A DNA stretch of 64,000 bases, taken from Paenibacillus sp. cl123 (GTDB lineage Bacteria; Bacillota; Bacilli; Paenibacillales; NBRC-103111). Position 1 is the first letter of the stretch; each line of letters opens with the position of its first letter. This document shows positions 1 through 8,588 of this stretch, piece after piece. The position numbers and the translations under genes are program-made. The DNA is taken from the NCBI RefSeq assembly GCF_900101595.1, contig NZ_FMYY01000001.1, forward strand, positions 442,585-506,584, written 5' to 3'. The notes beneath the pieces were generated by a model that was not told where the DNA came from, did not search any database, and saw only the letters and a program-made list of their open reading frames with translations.

Positions 1-119
<119 letters not shown>

Positions 120-185
120 AATATGCGGGATTTAAGGCTTGCGCAATAAGTAAATGTGGATTAGAAAAAAATAAACCGTCAGCCA

Positions 186-214
186 TTTACATACATACTG
201 TATGTATGTTAAAT
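186..214 (+). promoter_or_regulatory. Promoter with 21-bp TetR-type operator upstream of the VOC gene
   Basis: A perfect inverted repeat with 10-base arms (ACATACATAC and GTATGTATGT around a central T) lies at 189-209. TTTACA (186-191) and TTAAAT (209-214), 17 bases apart, form a plausible promoter whose spacer is completely covered by the palindrome. Such operators are typical of TetR repressors. The TetR gene two positions downstream (688-1305) is the obvious candidate, which would make this an autoregulated operon. Confidence 0.65.
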
Positions 215-248
215 TAGAGCTACCAAAACCGAAAGGGGTTTTCCATCC

Positions 249-677
249 ATGAAAGTATCCAGCTTCTATCCCGTGATTTTAACAGACCAAGTCGATTCCA
301 CCGCGGCATTCTACGTAAAGCATTTTGGATTTGAAAAGGTGTTCGATGGGGAGTGGTACGTCAGTTTGAAAATGTCCGGCGCGGATCAACCGTTTGAGTT
401 GGCGGTGCTTGATGCCGCTCATCCGACCATTCCCGACGCCTACAGGAAGAAAACGAGCGGGCTGATCCTTAATTTTGAAGTGGAAGATGTCGATACTGAG
501 TATGAAAGGCTCATTCAAAAGGCCAAGCTTCCTTTGGAGCTGGATATCCGGAGCGAAGATTTCGGACAACGTCATTTCATCACTGCCGATCCGAACGGAA
601 TTTTGATCGATGTCATCACCGTCATCCCTCCTACGGGCGAATTCAGCAGCCAGTATGTCGAGGAAAGCTGGAAATAA
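249..677 (+). CDS. VOC (glyoxalase/bleomycin-resistance) family protein
   Basis: This 142-residue protein has one pair of VOC beta-alpha-beta-beta-beta modules. It begins with the typical [20 protein letters not shown] strand-helix. The second half ends in a strand with [10 protein letters not shown], the usual family signature near the C-terminal metal ligand. VOC proteins bind divalent metals and act as lyases, dioxygenases or drug-binding proteins, so the substrate cannot be told from sequence. An AAAGGGG ribosome site lies about 10 bases before the ATG. The gene is followed after 10 bases by a TetR regulator and preceded by a palindromic operator, suggesting a small self-regulated detoxification operon. 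Confidence 0.85.
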   Translation: MKVSSFYPVILTDQVDSTAAFYVKHFGFEKVFDGEWYVSLKMSGADQPFELAVLDAAHPTIPDAYRKKTSGLILNFEVEDVDTEYERLIQKAKLPLELDIRSEDFGQRHFITADPNGILIDVITVIPPTGEFSSQYVEESWK

Positions 678-687
678 AGTGTTATGA

Positions 688-1305
688 ATGGAGAACCAGC
701 CCAATATGAGGAAAAAGAAAGAGGAGGCAACCGAAACGATTAGGAAACTGATCGAGGTTGCCAGAACACATTTTACAGCGTTTGGATATGCGAATGTGGC
801 CTTGGAATCGATCGTTCTAGAAGCGAATCTGACACGGGGTGCGGTGTATCATCATTTTCGCAGCAAAAAAGAGCTGTTTCGTATTGTCCTGGAAGATGTC
901 CAGCGCGAAGTCGCCGAAAATGTGGAGCTGGAGGCCTCGACAAGCGATGATATATGGCAGCAGCTTTACCTGGGTTGCCGGGCGTTTATTATGGCCGCGG
1001 TAGAAGAGCGGAACCGGCGCATTATGCTGATCGACGGCCCGGCGATTCTTGGCTGGGAAGTTTGGCGAGAGATGGATAGCAACCATTCGATGCGTCTGTT
1101 GAGGGAGCAGATTAAACTTATGCAGGAGCAGGGCTGCTTCCGAATGACGCCCCTTGATGCTTTGACCCATTTTATATCCGGGGGATTGAATGAGACGGCG
1201 CTTTGGCTTGCCAATGAATCCTTGCAGAGGCCGGATGCTCTGGATGAAACCATGAAGCTGCTTGGCGTGTTTCTGAATGGATTCAAACAAAATACGGCTC
1301 CATGA
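688..1305 (+). CDS. TetR/AcrR family transcriptional regulator
   Basis: This 205-residue protein has an N-terminal TetR helix-turn-helix at about residues 15-62. The recognition helix region reads LTRGAVYHHFRSKKELF, a near-textbook TetR motif. The C-terminal half is the variable ligand-binding dimerisation domain and gives no clear ligand. The start at 688 is only 10 bases after the VOC stop; an internal ATG at 706 is an alternative. Co-transcription with the VOC gene and the perfect palindrome at 189-209 suggest that it represses its own operon and releases it on binding a small molecule. Confidence 0.88.
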   Translation: MENQPNMRKKKEEATETIRKLIEVARTHFTAFGYANVALESIVLEANLTRGAVYHHFRSKKELFRIVLEDVQREVAENVELEASTSDDIWQQLYLGCRAFIMAAVEERNRRIMLIDGPAILGWEVWREMDSNHSMRLLREQIKLMQEQGCFRMTPLDALTHFISGGLNETALWLANESLQRPDALDETMKLLGVFLNGFKQNTAP

Positions 1306-1344
1306 TCCGACCGACGCATAATGAAGGGCATGGGCGAATTGGCG

Positions 1345-1371
1345 AAGAGCGGGCATTGTCCCGCTCTTTGC
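1345..1371. terminator. Rho-independent terminator after the VOC-TetR pair
   Basis: AAGAGCGGG (1345-1353) and CCCGCTCTT (1360-1368) form a perfect 9-bp stem around a 6-base loop, followed by a weak T/C tail. It lies between convergent genes and could serve both. Confidence 0.6.
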
Positions 1372-1458
1372 TTGCTGCGGAGCTTGTTCGATTTCCCGGT
1401 CGGTAATCGCGCGGCTTCTAAACATGTGGGCTAAGCAGCTGCTTGTCATACCGGTGAA

Positions 1459-2040
1459 TTATTTGAGCGATGAGAGCAAGGAATCTACGCAATTTTGTAC
1501 AAATAGGCGATCGGGCCGCGCTTTCAACAGGACGGTAAGTCCGATCAATGAGATAACGAACGATTGCGCTAATGCTTTAGGGCTTGTGTCTATGGTCAAT
1601 TCCCCTGATCGTACACCGCTTTCGATGGCTTCTTGAAAGATAGCCGCAAGATACATCTGATGCTCTCTTGTCAGTACTTCAAATTTCTCGTTATGAGGGG
1701 CAAGCTCAACCATCGTGTTGATGCAAAAACAGCCTCTGTTGGGACCTCCTTCATAACCGTCTGCGATCAGGCCCTCAAAAAATCCTCGGAACGCGTCTCT
1801 AACAGACGACTTGCCTTGAAGTTTGGACCGCACATGCGAAGCATGGGTTTTCGTATATTTACGCAACGCAGCTTCAAACAGAGCCTCCTTGTCTCCGAAG
1901 GCGGAATAAATACTTGGCCGTTGGATGCCCATGCGAGAGGTCAAATCGCTTAATGATGTGGCGTCGTATCCTTTTTCCCAAAAAAGCTGCATGGCTGCGT
2001 CCAAAGCTTTTTCTTCATCGAATTCACGCGGTCGTACCAT
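1459..2040 (-). CDS. TetR/AcrR family repressor of the divergent MFS gene
   Basis: This 193-residue TetR regulator begins MVRPREFDEEKALDAAMQLF. Its HTH lies at about residues 25-48 (SLSDLTSRMGIQRPSIYSAF), a form typical of the YxaF/AcrR-like group in which GIQRPSIYSAFGDKE follows. The C-terminal ligand domain is of the usual length. It is transcribed away from the MFS transporter at 2304. The intergenic region has two related palindromic sites, one near each gene's start, fitting a repressor that controls both itself and the efflux pump. Confidence 0.88.
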   Translation of the reverse strand: MVRPREFDEEKALDAAMQLFWEKGYDATSLSDLTSRMGIQRPSIYSAFGDKEALFEAALRKYTKTHASHVRSKLQGKSSVRDAFRGFFEGLIADGYEGGPNRGCFCINTMVELAPHNEKFEVLTREHQMYLAAIFQEAIESGVRSGELTIDTSPKALAQSFVISLIGLTVLLKARPDRLFVQNCVDSLLSSLK

Positions 2041-2083
2041 CGTACGCCGCCCCCCTTCTCCTTTTGTTAACCGCTACATAACA

Positions 2084-2095
2084 TATCGATCAGTA
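2084..2095. promoter_or_regulatory. Second, imperfect TetR operator near the regulator's own start
   Basis: TATCGATCAGTA differs at two of twelve positions from TACCGATCGGTA at 2249-2260. It lies about 45 bases upstream of the minus-strand TetR start, the expected place for autorepression. Confidence 0.45.
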
Positions 2096-2239
2096 TGATA
2101 TTAGTTTAGCCATTACAGGTTTTTTTGTCAAATGTTGCGCTATATGGTAGGGTATCTTGTTCGGAAAAAGCGAAGACTACGGTTAAAGATTAGGAAATAC
2201 CAACTTGACAATACCGTCCTTTATGGGCTATTTTTTAAA

Positions 2240-2269
2240 TTAAATTTGTACCGATCGGTACGTTATAAT
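2240..2269 (+). promoter_or_regulatory. MFS promoter with palindromic operator in the spacer
   Basis: A perfect 14-bp palindrome GTACCGATCGGTAC (2248-2261) sits between a weak -35 (TTAAAT, 2240-2245) and a consensus TATAAT (2264-2269), 18 bases apart. Occupancy would block RNA polymerase. An alternative -35 TTGACA at 2205-2210 has no good -10 at the right distance. The rest of 2096-2239 holds nothing else obvious. Confidence 0.6.
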
Positions 2270-2303
2270 AGTTGAATATTCACAGAGGAGCGTGGAACCG
2301 AGG

Positions 2304-3566
2304 ATGAAGGAAACGAATACAAGCACATTGGCGTCGATTGACGAAGAGCATCGCGATCAGCTAATCGAATCGGGCACCGGAGATGTTGAGCAGGTCAGAC
2401 CGGGGCGCGCTTCTTCCATATCCCGGACTATGGCGCTGTTATTTGCCGCGGCATGCGGGATGGCCGTTGCCAACATCTACTATGCGCATCCGCTTCTTGA
2501 CACATTGTCGGGCGAATTTGGCATTGGGCATTCAAGGATCGGCATTCTGATCACCGTCACTCAAATTAGTTACGCGCTCGGTTTGCTGTTATTGGTGCCG
2601 TTAGGAGATCTGCTTGAGCAACGGCGTCTGATCATCAGTCACATGTTATTGTCCGTGTTAGCCTTGGTTGTGGTGGGTTGCGCGGCTACGAGCACAGTAC
2701 TGATCGCCGGCATTGCCGCGGTCGGACTTCTGGCCGTTGTAACCCAGACGCTGGTAGCATTCGCCGCAGCGCTAGCTGCGCCATCCGAGCGCGGACGAGT
2801 CATCGGCTTGGTAACCAGCGGCGTCGTGCTGGGCATTCTGCTTGCGCGGGTCGTCGCAGGCCTATTGACGGATCTTGCCGGGTGGCGTTCGGTCTATCTC
2901 GTCTCCGCGGCATTCATGCTGCTTATCTCGGGCGTGCTGCTGAGGGCATTGCCGAAGGTGGAACGGGAGAAAACGACTCTTTCGTACGGGGAGTTGATTC
3001 GTTCCGTTTTCTTATTGTTTGTTCAAGAACGGATGCTGCGCGTGCGCGGGGTACTGGCTTTTTTCATTTTCGCTGTATTCAGTATATTTTGGAGCTCGCT
3101 GGCGCTCCCTCTAAGCGAACCGCCGCTCTCTCTTTCGCATAGCGCGATCGGGGCATTCGGTCTGGCAGGCATTGCCGGTGCGTTAGCGGCGGCCAAAGCG
3201 GGACGTTTGGCGGATCGGGGGAGAGGACAACGGACAACGGGCATCGCATTGGCTCTGCTGTTCCTGTCATGGCTGCCCATCAGCTTAACTCGGCATTCCC
3301 TATGGGGATTGATCGTTGGAGTGATTATACTGGATTTTGCCGTACAGGCCGTACATGTGACTAACCAGAGCATGATTCTAGGCGCACGTCCCGAATCGCG
3401 CAGCCGTCTCACCGCCTGTTATATGATCTTTTATTCGTTAGGCAGCGCGATCGGATCGATTGCATCAACTGCCATCTACGCCTATGCAGGCTGGAGCGGT
3501 GTGAGCATATTGGGAGCTTCAGTCAGCGCCGTCGCCCTGCTTTATTGGAGACTAACGCGCCGGTGA
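2304..3566 (+). CDS. MFS transporter, DHA1 (YgaY-like) drug/metabolite efflux family
   Basis: This is a 12-segment major facilitator of about 420 residues. The first membrane helix begins near residue 38 (MALLFAAACGMAVANIYYAH), preceded by an unusually long charged cytoplasmic N-terminus. The NIYYAHPLLD stretch and the GDLLEQRRLI loop between helices 2 and 3 are typical of this family. A GTG at 2292 is in frame, but GAGGAG at 2285-2290 is too close to it; the ATG at 2304 is 13 bases away and is preferred. It is divergent from the TetR gene at 1459-2040 and carries that protein's likely operator in its promoter, so the pump is probably inducible by its substrate. Confidence 0.85.
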   Translation: MKETNTSTLASIDEEHRDQLIESGTGDVEQVRPGRASSISRTMALLFAAACGMAVANIYYAHPLLDTLSGEFGIGHSRIGILITVTQISYALGLLLLVPLGDLLEQRRLIISHMLLSVLALVVVGCAATSTVLIAGIAAVGLLAVVTQTLVAFAAALAAPSERGRVIGLVTSGVVLGILLARVVAGLLTDLAGWRSVYLVSAAFMLLISGVLLRALPKVEREKTTLSYGELIRSVFLLFVQERMLRVRGVLAFFIFAVFSIFWSSLALPLSEPPLSLSHSAIGAFGLAGIAGALAAAKAGRLADRGRGQRTTGIALALLFLSWLPISLTRHSLWGLIVGVIILDFAVQAVHVTNQSMILGARPESRSRLTACYMIFYSLGSAIGSIASTAIYAYAGWSGVSILGASVSAVALLYWRLTRR

Positions 3567-3703
3567 TCGGGTGAGGCGCAAAGGCCACCGCCCCTCCCGG
3601 CGGCCGTGCAGCTTAATAAAAATTTTATTTATTGCCGCGCTTATTTTTAAGAAGTCTCCCTTATTCTGAATGAAAGTCAGCCAAGACCGGGAGGGAGCTA
3701 GCC

Positions 3704-4567
3704 GTGAAAAAGTGGGTATTTGGGATCGTGATATTGATTGGATGCAGTTATTATTTTTCTGAAATTAAGCCGCAGGCAGTGGAACAGCAAACAGAAGTGA
3801 TCGGCGAAGAAGCCGTATCGACCATTCAAATAACCAAGGATCAAGTATATAAAGGGAATCTGTTGTTGGTTAATAAGGATTATCCTGTGCCTCCGGAAGC
3901 GCGGGCTTCTATCCAGGCCAAGGCTGTAACCTTGTCCAAGCATAAAAAGCTGACCGAGGGATTTGTTTTGCTTGATAACCATATTCAGCTGTCCGCCGAT
4001 ATGGCCGAAAAGTTCTCGGCAATGGTTGCAGCTGCAAGAAAAGACGGCGTTAATCATTTTATACTGAATAGCGGGTACAGGAATCATGAGGAGCAGCATG
4101 AGCTGTATGAGCAGCAGGGCGCCGAGCTGGCGATGCCTGCAGGCTACAGCGAGCATAATCTGGGGCTTTCGCTCGATATAGGGTCATCGCTGGGGAAGAT
4201 GATGCAAGCGCCGGAGGGAAAATGGCTGGAGGAAAACGCATGGAAATACGGATTTATATTGCGTTATCCGCCGGATAAAGTCGATATTACGGGGATTGAG
4301 CATGAGCCTTGGCATTTTCGTTATGTGGGGCTGCCGCACAGTGCCATTATGCAGGAGAAGAATATGGTGCTGGAGCAATATTTGGACTATGTAAAAAAAC
4401 AAAAGCGCATGACGATAACGATTGGCCAGCGCACCTACGAGGTTTCTTATTATCCAGTGACCAGGAAGGGGGGCTCTACGGTGAATGTGAAGGGTCCCTA
4501 TGAGATTTCGGGCAACAATAAGGATGGGGTTATCGTGACGAGCTGGACAACAAAAGCCGCCAAGTGA
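3704..4567 (+). CDS. vanY: VanY-type D,D-/L,D-carboxypeptidase (peptidase M15B)
   Basis: This 287-residue protein has an N-terminal membrane anchor (about residues 4-19) and an M15B zinc peptidase domain (about 85-235). The metal and catalytic motifs are intact: SGYRN at 123-127, SEHNLGLSLDIG at 149-160 (His151 and Asp158 as zinc ligands) and EPWHF at 201-205 (Glu201 catalytic base, His204 ligand). The family trims the terminal D-Ala from peptidoglycan stem peptides outside the membrane. The start is GTG after a strong GGGAGGGAG site. It is followed by a VanR/VanS-like pair, but no vanH, vanA, vanX or vanZ is nearby, so this is a cell-wall maintenance or sensing unit rather than a full glycopeptide-resistance operon. 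Confidence 0.88.
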   Translation: MKKWVFGIVILIGCSYYFSEIKPQAVEQQTEVIGEEAVSTIQITKDQVYKGNLLLVNKDYPVPPEARASIQAKAVTLSKHKKLTEGFVLLDNHIQLSADMAEKFSAMVAAARKDGVNHFILNSGYRNHEEQHELYEQQGAELAMPAGYSEHNLGLSLDIGSSLGKMMQAPEGKWLEENAWKYGFILRYPPDKVDITGIEHEPWHFRYVGLPHSAIMQEKNMVLEQYLDYVKKQKRMTITIGQRTYEVSYYPVTRKGGSTVNVKGPYEISGNNKDGVIVTSWTTKAAK

Positions 4568-4629
4568 ATCCATAAGGCCGAAAGTTTGATACAATGAGAA
4601 GCAAACCATAGCGGGCGGGAGTGGGCAGA

Positions 4630-5322
4630 ATGAAGCCGGTTACGATACTAATTGCGGAAGATGATGCGGAAATCGCAGACTTGATAGAGCTGTACCTGAA
4701 TAAGGAAGGGTATCACTGCATAAAAGCGGCGGACGGACAAGCGGCGGTCGATGCCGTTGCGAGATATGCGATCGATTTGGCTATTCTGGATATCATGATG
4801 CCGAGGCTGGACGGTCACGAGGTGACCAGACAAATTCGCGACAAGCATGTGATGCCGATCATTTTTTTAAGCGCCAAAGGATCTGATCTCGACAAAATTA
4901 CAGGGCTTATCGGCGGCGCCGACGATTATATGACCAAGCCGTTTAATCCGATGGAGCTGGTCGCCCGGGTCAAGGCGCAGCTGAGACGATCCATGCAGTT
5001 CAGCCAGCCGGTAACCGGCAAATCCATTGTGGAAGCCGGAGGATTGGTCATTCATCCGGATGAGAGGACGGTCATATGCAACGGCGTTCCCGTAGAGCTG
5101 ACGCCCAAAGAGTTCGATATCTTGCATTTGCTGGCCAGCGCCCCCAAGAGAGTGTACAGCTCGGAGCAAATTTTCAAGCAGGTATGGGGGGAGGATTACT
5201 ATGAAGGCAACAATACCGTCATGGTTCATATCCGGACGCTGCGCAAGAAGCTTGGAGATGACATAGACAAAAATAAATGGGTCAAAACCGTATGGGGGGT
5301 GGGATATACATTCAATGGCTAA
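4630..5322 (+). CDS. VanR-like response regulator (OmpR/PhoB family)
   Basis: This 230-residue protein has a receiver domain (about 1-120) with acidic pocket Asp11/Asp12, phospho-acceptor Asp54 in LDIMMPRLDG and Lys103 in TKPF. A winged-helix DNA-binding domain follows (about 130-230) with the TPKEFDIL and VHIRTLRKKL motifs. A GTG at 4621 is in frame, but the ATG at 4630 has better spacing from GGGAG. The gene overlaps the histidine kinase start by 8 bases, so the two are translationally coupled. Sequence style is closest to VanR. The likely target is the vanY promoter region just upstream. Confidence 0.88.
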   Translation: MKPVTILIAEDDAEIADLIELYLNKEGYHCIKAADGQAAVDAVARYAIDLAILDIMMPRLDGHEVTRQIRDKHVMPIIFLSAKGSDLDKITGLIGGADDYMTKPFNPMELVARVKAQLRRSMQFSQPVTGKSIVEAGGLVIHPDERTVICNGVPVELTPKEFDILHLLASAPKRVYSSEQIFKQVWGEDYYEGNNTVMVHIRTLRKKLGDDIDKNKWVKTVWGVGYTFNG

Positions 5323-6424
5323 TATGCTGCGAAGTTTTCGGTCAAGAATGATCCTGCTGTTTGGCCTCAGCATGTTGTTTGCGGGGCTGATTACCTTTGT
5401 CATTTACAAGCTGCTCCAGCTTTATTACTATACGACCAGATATGAAAATCCGTTGACCCGTTTTCGTTATTTCATAAGGGAAGTGGGCGACATCAACTTT
5501 TTCTTGATTTTTTTTATTCCGCTTTCGATTTGGTTTTTCTTTCTCCTTACCGAACGATACGCCGCATACTTCCGCGTAATATCCGGCGGTATCCATCAGC
5601 TTGCAAACGGAAACTTTAACAATCAGATTTATATCCCTTCCCAGGACGAATTCGGCGATATCGCGCGGGATATTAATCTGGCCGGTGTCAAGCTGCGTGA
5701 AGCTTCGGAGAGAGGCGATGTCGCCGAAAACAGCAAGGAACAGCTGGTCTTGAATTTGGCCCATGATCTGCGCACGCCGCTGACTTCGGTTATCGGTTAT
5801 TTGGATTTTATGCTGAAGGACGAGGATTTGACCCCGGCGCAAAGGAAGCGTTACATCACGGTGGCCCATGCGAAATCGCTTCGTCTGCAGCGGCTAATCG
5901 ACGAATTGTTCGAAGTGGCCCGCATGAGCTACGGCCGGCTGGCGATCGAGGCAAAGCCGGTGGATTTGAGCGAGCTGCTGCTCCAGTTAACCGAAGAGCT
6001 GTACCCTGTCCTTGAGAAAAACGGCTTAACCTCCCGTCTGCAGGTGTCGCCGTTAACGGTGCGGGGGGACGGCGAGCTGCTGGCTCGGGTATTCGAGAAC
6101 TTGCTGAGCAATGCCGCCCACTACGGCCGGGACGGACAATATATTGATGTGCGCGGCTTTGCGGATAAGAATGAGGCCGTCGTTCAAATCATCAACTATG
6201 GCGAATATATTTCTTCCGCGGATTTGCCGCATATCTTCGATATGTTTTACACCGGCGATAAAGCGCGTGCGTATCATGATGGAAGCACGGGGCTCGGCTT
6301 GTTTATTGCGAAAAACATTGTCGAGCAGCATCGCGGCTCCATTGCTGTGGAAAGCAGCCGGGCTTGTACCCGGTTTGAGGTTCGGCTGCCGCGGCCCGTC
6401 CCGGCTGATGCCGGCCATGCATAG
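5315..6424 (+). CDS. VanS-like sensor histidine kinase
   Basis: This is a 369-residue membrane kinase. Two hydrophobic segments (about 12-34 and 60-78) flank a short extracellular loop. A HAMP linker (about 80-130) is followed by the dimerisation box NLAHDLRTPLTSVIGYL with phospho-acceptor His150. The ATPase domain has an N box (LLSNAAHYG) and a G box (GSTGLGLFIAK). The small extracellular loop is typical of VanS-like sensors. With the upstream regulator it probably senses cell-wall stress or a wall-active compound and controls vanY. No promoter separates the three genes. Confidence 0.88.
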   Translation: MANMLRSFRSRMILLFGLSMLFAGLITFVIYKLLQLYYYTTRYENPLTRFRYFIREVGDINFFLIFFIPLSIWFFFLLTERYAAYFRVISGGIHQLANGNFNNQIYIPSQDEFGDIARDINLAGVKLREASERGDVAENSKEQLVLNLAHDLRTPLTSVIGYLDFMLKDEDLTPAQRKRYITVAHAKSLRLQRLIDELFEVARMSYGRLAIEAKPVDLSELLLQLTEELYPVLEKNGLTSRLQVSPLTVRGDGELLARVFENLLSNAAHYGRDGQYIDVRGFADKNEAVVQIINYGEYISSADLPHIFDMFYTGDKARAYHDGSTGLGLFIAKNIVEQHRGSIAVESSRACTRFEVRLPRPVPADAGHA

Positions 6425-6611
6425 ACAGAGGCGGGGTTTTCTGGATTTTGCGGTGATTATACCGGGCCACGACTTATTGGAACGAATAATAATCCGCCAT
6501 TCCGGCCAAGCATTGACCTGGCGTGCAAGTTTGATGATAATATAGGGGACATTCCCTTAAGCCATGCTATGCCAAAGCGGGTGATGACCTTCGGGAGATT
6601 GGAGCTGTACC

Positions 6612-8438
6612 GTGAGATATCATAATTTGGAGCAATGTATTAATGATCTTGAGAAACATGGGCACCTGGTTCGCATCAAGGAAGAAGTGGACCCTCATCT
6701 GGAGATGGCTGCCATCCATTTGAAGGTATATGCGGCGGGCGGACCGGCCTTGTTGTTCGAGAAGGTGAAGGGTTCGAAGTATCGGGCGGTATCCAACCTG
6801 TTCGGAACGATGGAGCGCAGCAAGTTTATTTTCCGGGATACGCTGGAGCAGGCGCAGAACGTTATTGCTCTGCGCAACGACCCGATTAAAGCGCTCAAAA
6901 GTCCTTTTCAATATATAGGAACCGGACTGGCTGCCAGAAAGGCGCTGCCGCTCAAAAAAACGAGCGGGCTGCCGGAAGGGTTCCGGGAAATTCAAATATC
7001 CGATCTGCCTCAAATTAAACATTGGAAAGATGACGGAGGCGCTTTTGTCACCCTGCCTCAAGTGTATTCGGAGGACCCCGAGAAGCCGGGGATCATGAAC
7101 TCCAACCTGGGCATGTACCGCGTTCAGCTCAGCGGCAACGACTATGTGCTCAATAAGGAAGTCGGCATTCATTATCAGATCCATCGGGGCATCGGCGTCC
7201 ATCAGGACAAGGCGAACAAGCTGGGTCAGCCGCTGAAGGTCAGCTGCTTTATCGGGGGACCGCCAGCCCATACGCTATCCGCGGTCATGCCGCTGCCGGA
7301 AGGCATGAGCGAGCTGACCTTCGCCGGCTTGCTCGGGGGACGGCATTTCCGCTACAGTTACGTCGACGGCTTTTGCATCAGTCATGACGCTGATTTTGTG
7401 ATCACCGGCGAGATTCATCCCGGGGAAACGAAGCCGGAGGGACCTTTCGGCGATCATCTCGGTTATTACAGCCTGGTTCATCCTTTTCCGGTCATGAGGG
7501 TGCATAAGGTGTACGCCCGAGAGCGTGCGATATTCCCGTTCACGGTCGTCGGACGGCCGCCGCAGGAGGATACCTCGTTCGGCGAATTGATCCATGAGCT
7601 GACAGGGGGCGCCATCCGGCAGGAAATCCCGGGGGTGAAGGAGGTCCATGCCGTGGACGCGGCCGGGGTGCATCCTTTGCTGTTTGCGATCGGCAGTGAG
7701 CGATACACGCCCTATGAGCAGGTGAAGCGGCCGGCGGAGCTTCTGACGATCGCCAACCGGATATTGGGCACCGGCCAGCTGAGCTTGGCCAAATATTTAT
7801 TCATTACGGCTGAAGAAAAGCAGCCTTTAAGCACGCATCGGATGGAGGATTTTTTAACTTATATTCTGGAGCGGGTCGATCTTCACCGTGACATTCATTT
7901 TCAAACCAACACGACCATCGATACGCTCGATTATTCAGGAACCGGGCTGAACACCGGCAGCAAGGTTATATTCGCAGCGGTAGGGGACAAGATCAGAGAC
8001 TTATGTCAAGAAGTGCCCGGCGTTCTGAAGGAGCTGGGTCACGCGAAGCTGATTATGCCGGGTGTTGTGGCGCTGCAGGGCTCGGCATTTACGAGCTACG
8101 AGGAAGCGCCGCAGGAAATCAACCGTCTGTGCGGCTCGATTCGCGACAAGGGCCCGCTGCCCTCATGTCCGCTGATCGTTTTATGCGATGACAGCGACTT
8201 TATGAGTGCGTCGACTGCTAATTTTCTTTGGGCAACGTTCACCCGCAGCAACCCTTCCCATGATATTCACGGAGTGAACAGCTACTATGAGCATAAGCAT
8301 TGGGGCTGCGACAATGTGCTGATTGACGCCCGCACGAAGCCGCATCAAGCGCCGCCGCTGCTGCCCGATGCGGAGGTGGAGAGCGCTATCCGGCATTTGT
8401 TTGCGCCTGGCGCGAGCTTAAGCGGCATTTCAATCTAG
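6612..8438 (+). CDS. UbiD-family prenylated-FMN-dependent decarboxylase (long form)
   Basis: This 608-residue UbiD-family protein is longer than the roughly 490 residues of classical UbiD and carries an extended C-terminal region. The core motif PEGPFGDHLGYY (residues 275-286, Glu276 and Asp281) matches the conserved acidic pair of UbiD enzymes. Arg170 in GMYR fits the catalytic arginine. Such enzymes reversibly decarboxylate aromatic or alpha,beta-unsaturated acids with prenylated FMN made by UbiX. No UbiX gene lies nearby, so the cofactor must come from elsewhere. The start is GTG with GGAG 7 bases upstream. A terminator follows, and the gene appears monocistronic. Substrate unknown. Confidence 0.85.
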   Translation: MRYHNLEQCINDLEKHGHLVRIKEEVDPHLEMAAIHLKVYAAGGPALLFEKVKGSKYRAVSNLFGTMERSKFIFRDTLEQAQNVIALRNDPIKALKSPFQYIGTGLAARKALPLKKTSGLPEGFREIQISDLPQIKHWKDDGGAFVTLPQVYSEDPEKPGIMNSNLGMYRVQLSGNDYVLNKEVGIHYQIHRGIGVHQDKANKLGQPLKVSCFIGGPPAHTLSAVMPLPEGMSELTFAGLLGGRHFRYSYVDGFCISHDADFVITGEIHPGETKPEGPFGDHLGYYSLVHPFPVMRVHKVYARERAIFPFTVVGRPPQEDTSFGELIHELTGGAIRQEIPGVKEVHAVDAAGVHPLLFAIGSERYTPYEQVKRPAELLTIANRILGTGQLSLAKYLFITAEEKQPLSTHRMEDFLTYILERVDLHRDIHFQTNTTIDTLDYSGTGLNTGSKVIFAAVGDKIRDLCQEVPGVLKELGHAKLIMPGVVALQGSAFTSYEEAPQEINRLCGSIRDKGPLPSCPLIVLCDDSDFMSASTANFLWATFTRSNPSHDIHGVNSYYEHKHWGCDNVLIDARTKPHQAPPLLPDAEVESAIRHLFAPGASLSGISI

Positions 8439-8455
8439 CGGCCGGCAGATTCACG

Positions 8456-8484
8456 GAAAACCATGCAGCAGAAGCATGGTTTTC
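8456..8484. terminator. Rho-independent terminator after the UbiD-like gene
   Basis: GAAAACCATGC (8456-8466) and GCATGGTTTTC (8474-8484) form a perfect 11-bp stem with a 7-base loop; the T residues are inside the 3' arm. Confidence 0.7.
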
Positions 8485-8588
8485 TGCCGTTCCTTGCCGT
8501 TTAGCCGTCCGGAGCGGCTGGTGCGAGCCGCCAACTGACGGACCGCGGCAGCCTGTCAATCTATTCGGGGTCCCCCGGGAAAGGTGAA

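Noticed and set aside
2205..2233. TTGACA as the -35 of the MFS promoter
   Set aside because: The sequence 17-18 bases downstream (CTATTT or TATTTT) is a poor -10, while a consensus TATAAT with the operator lies further on.
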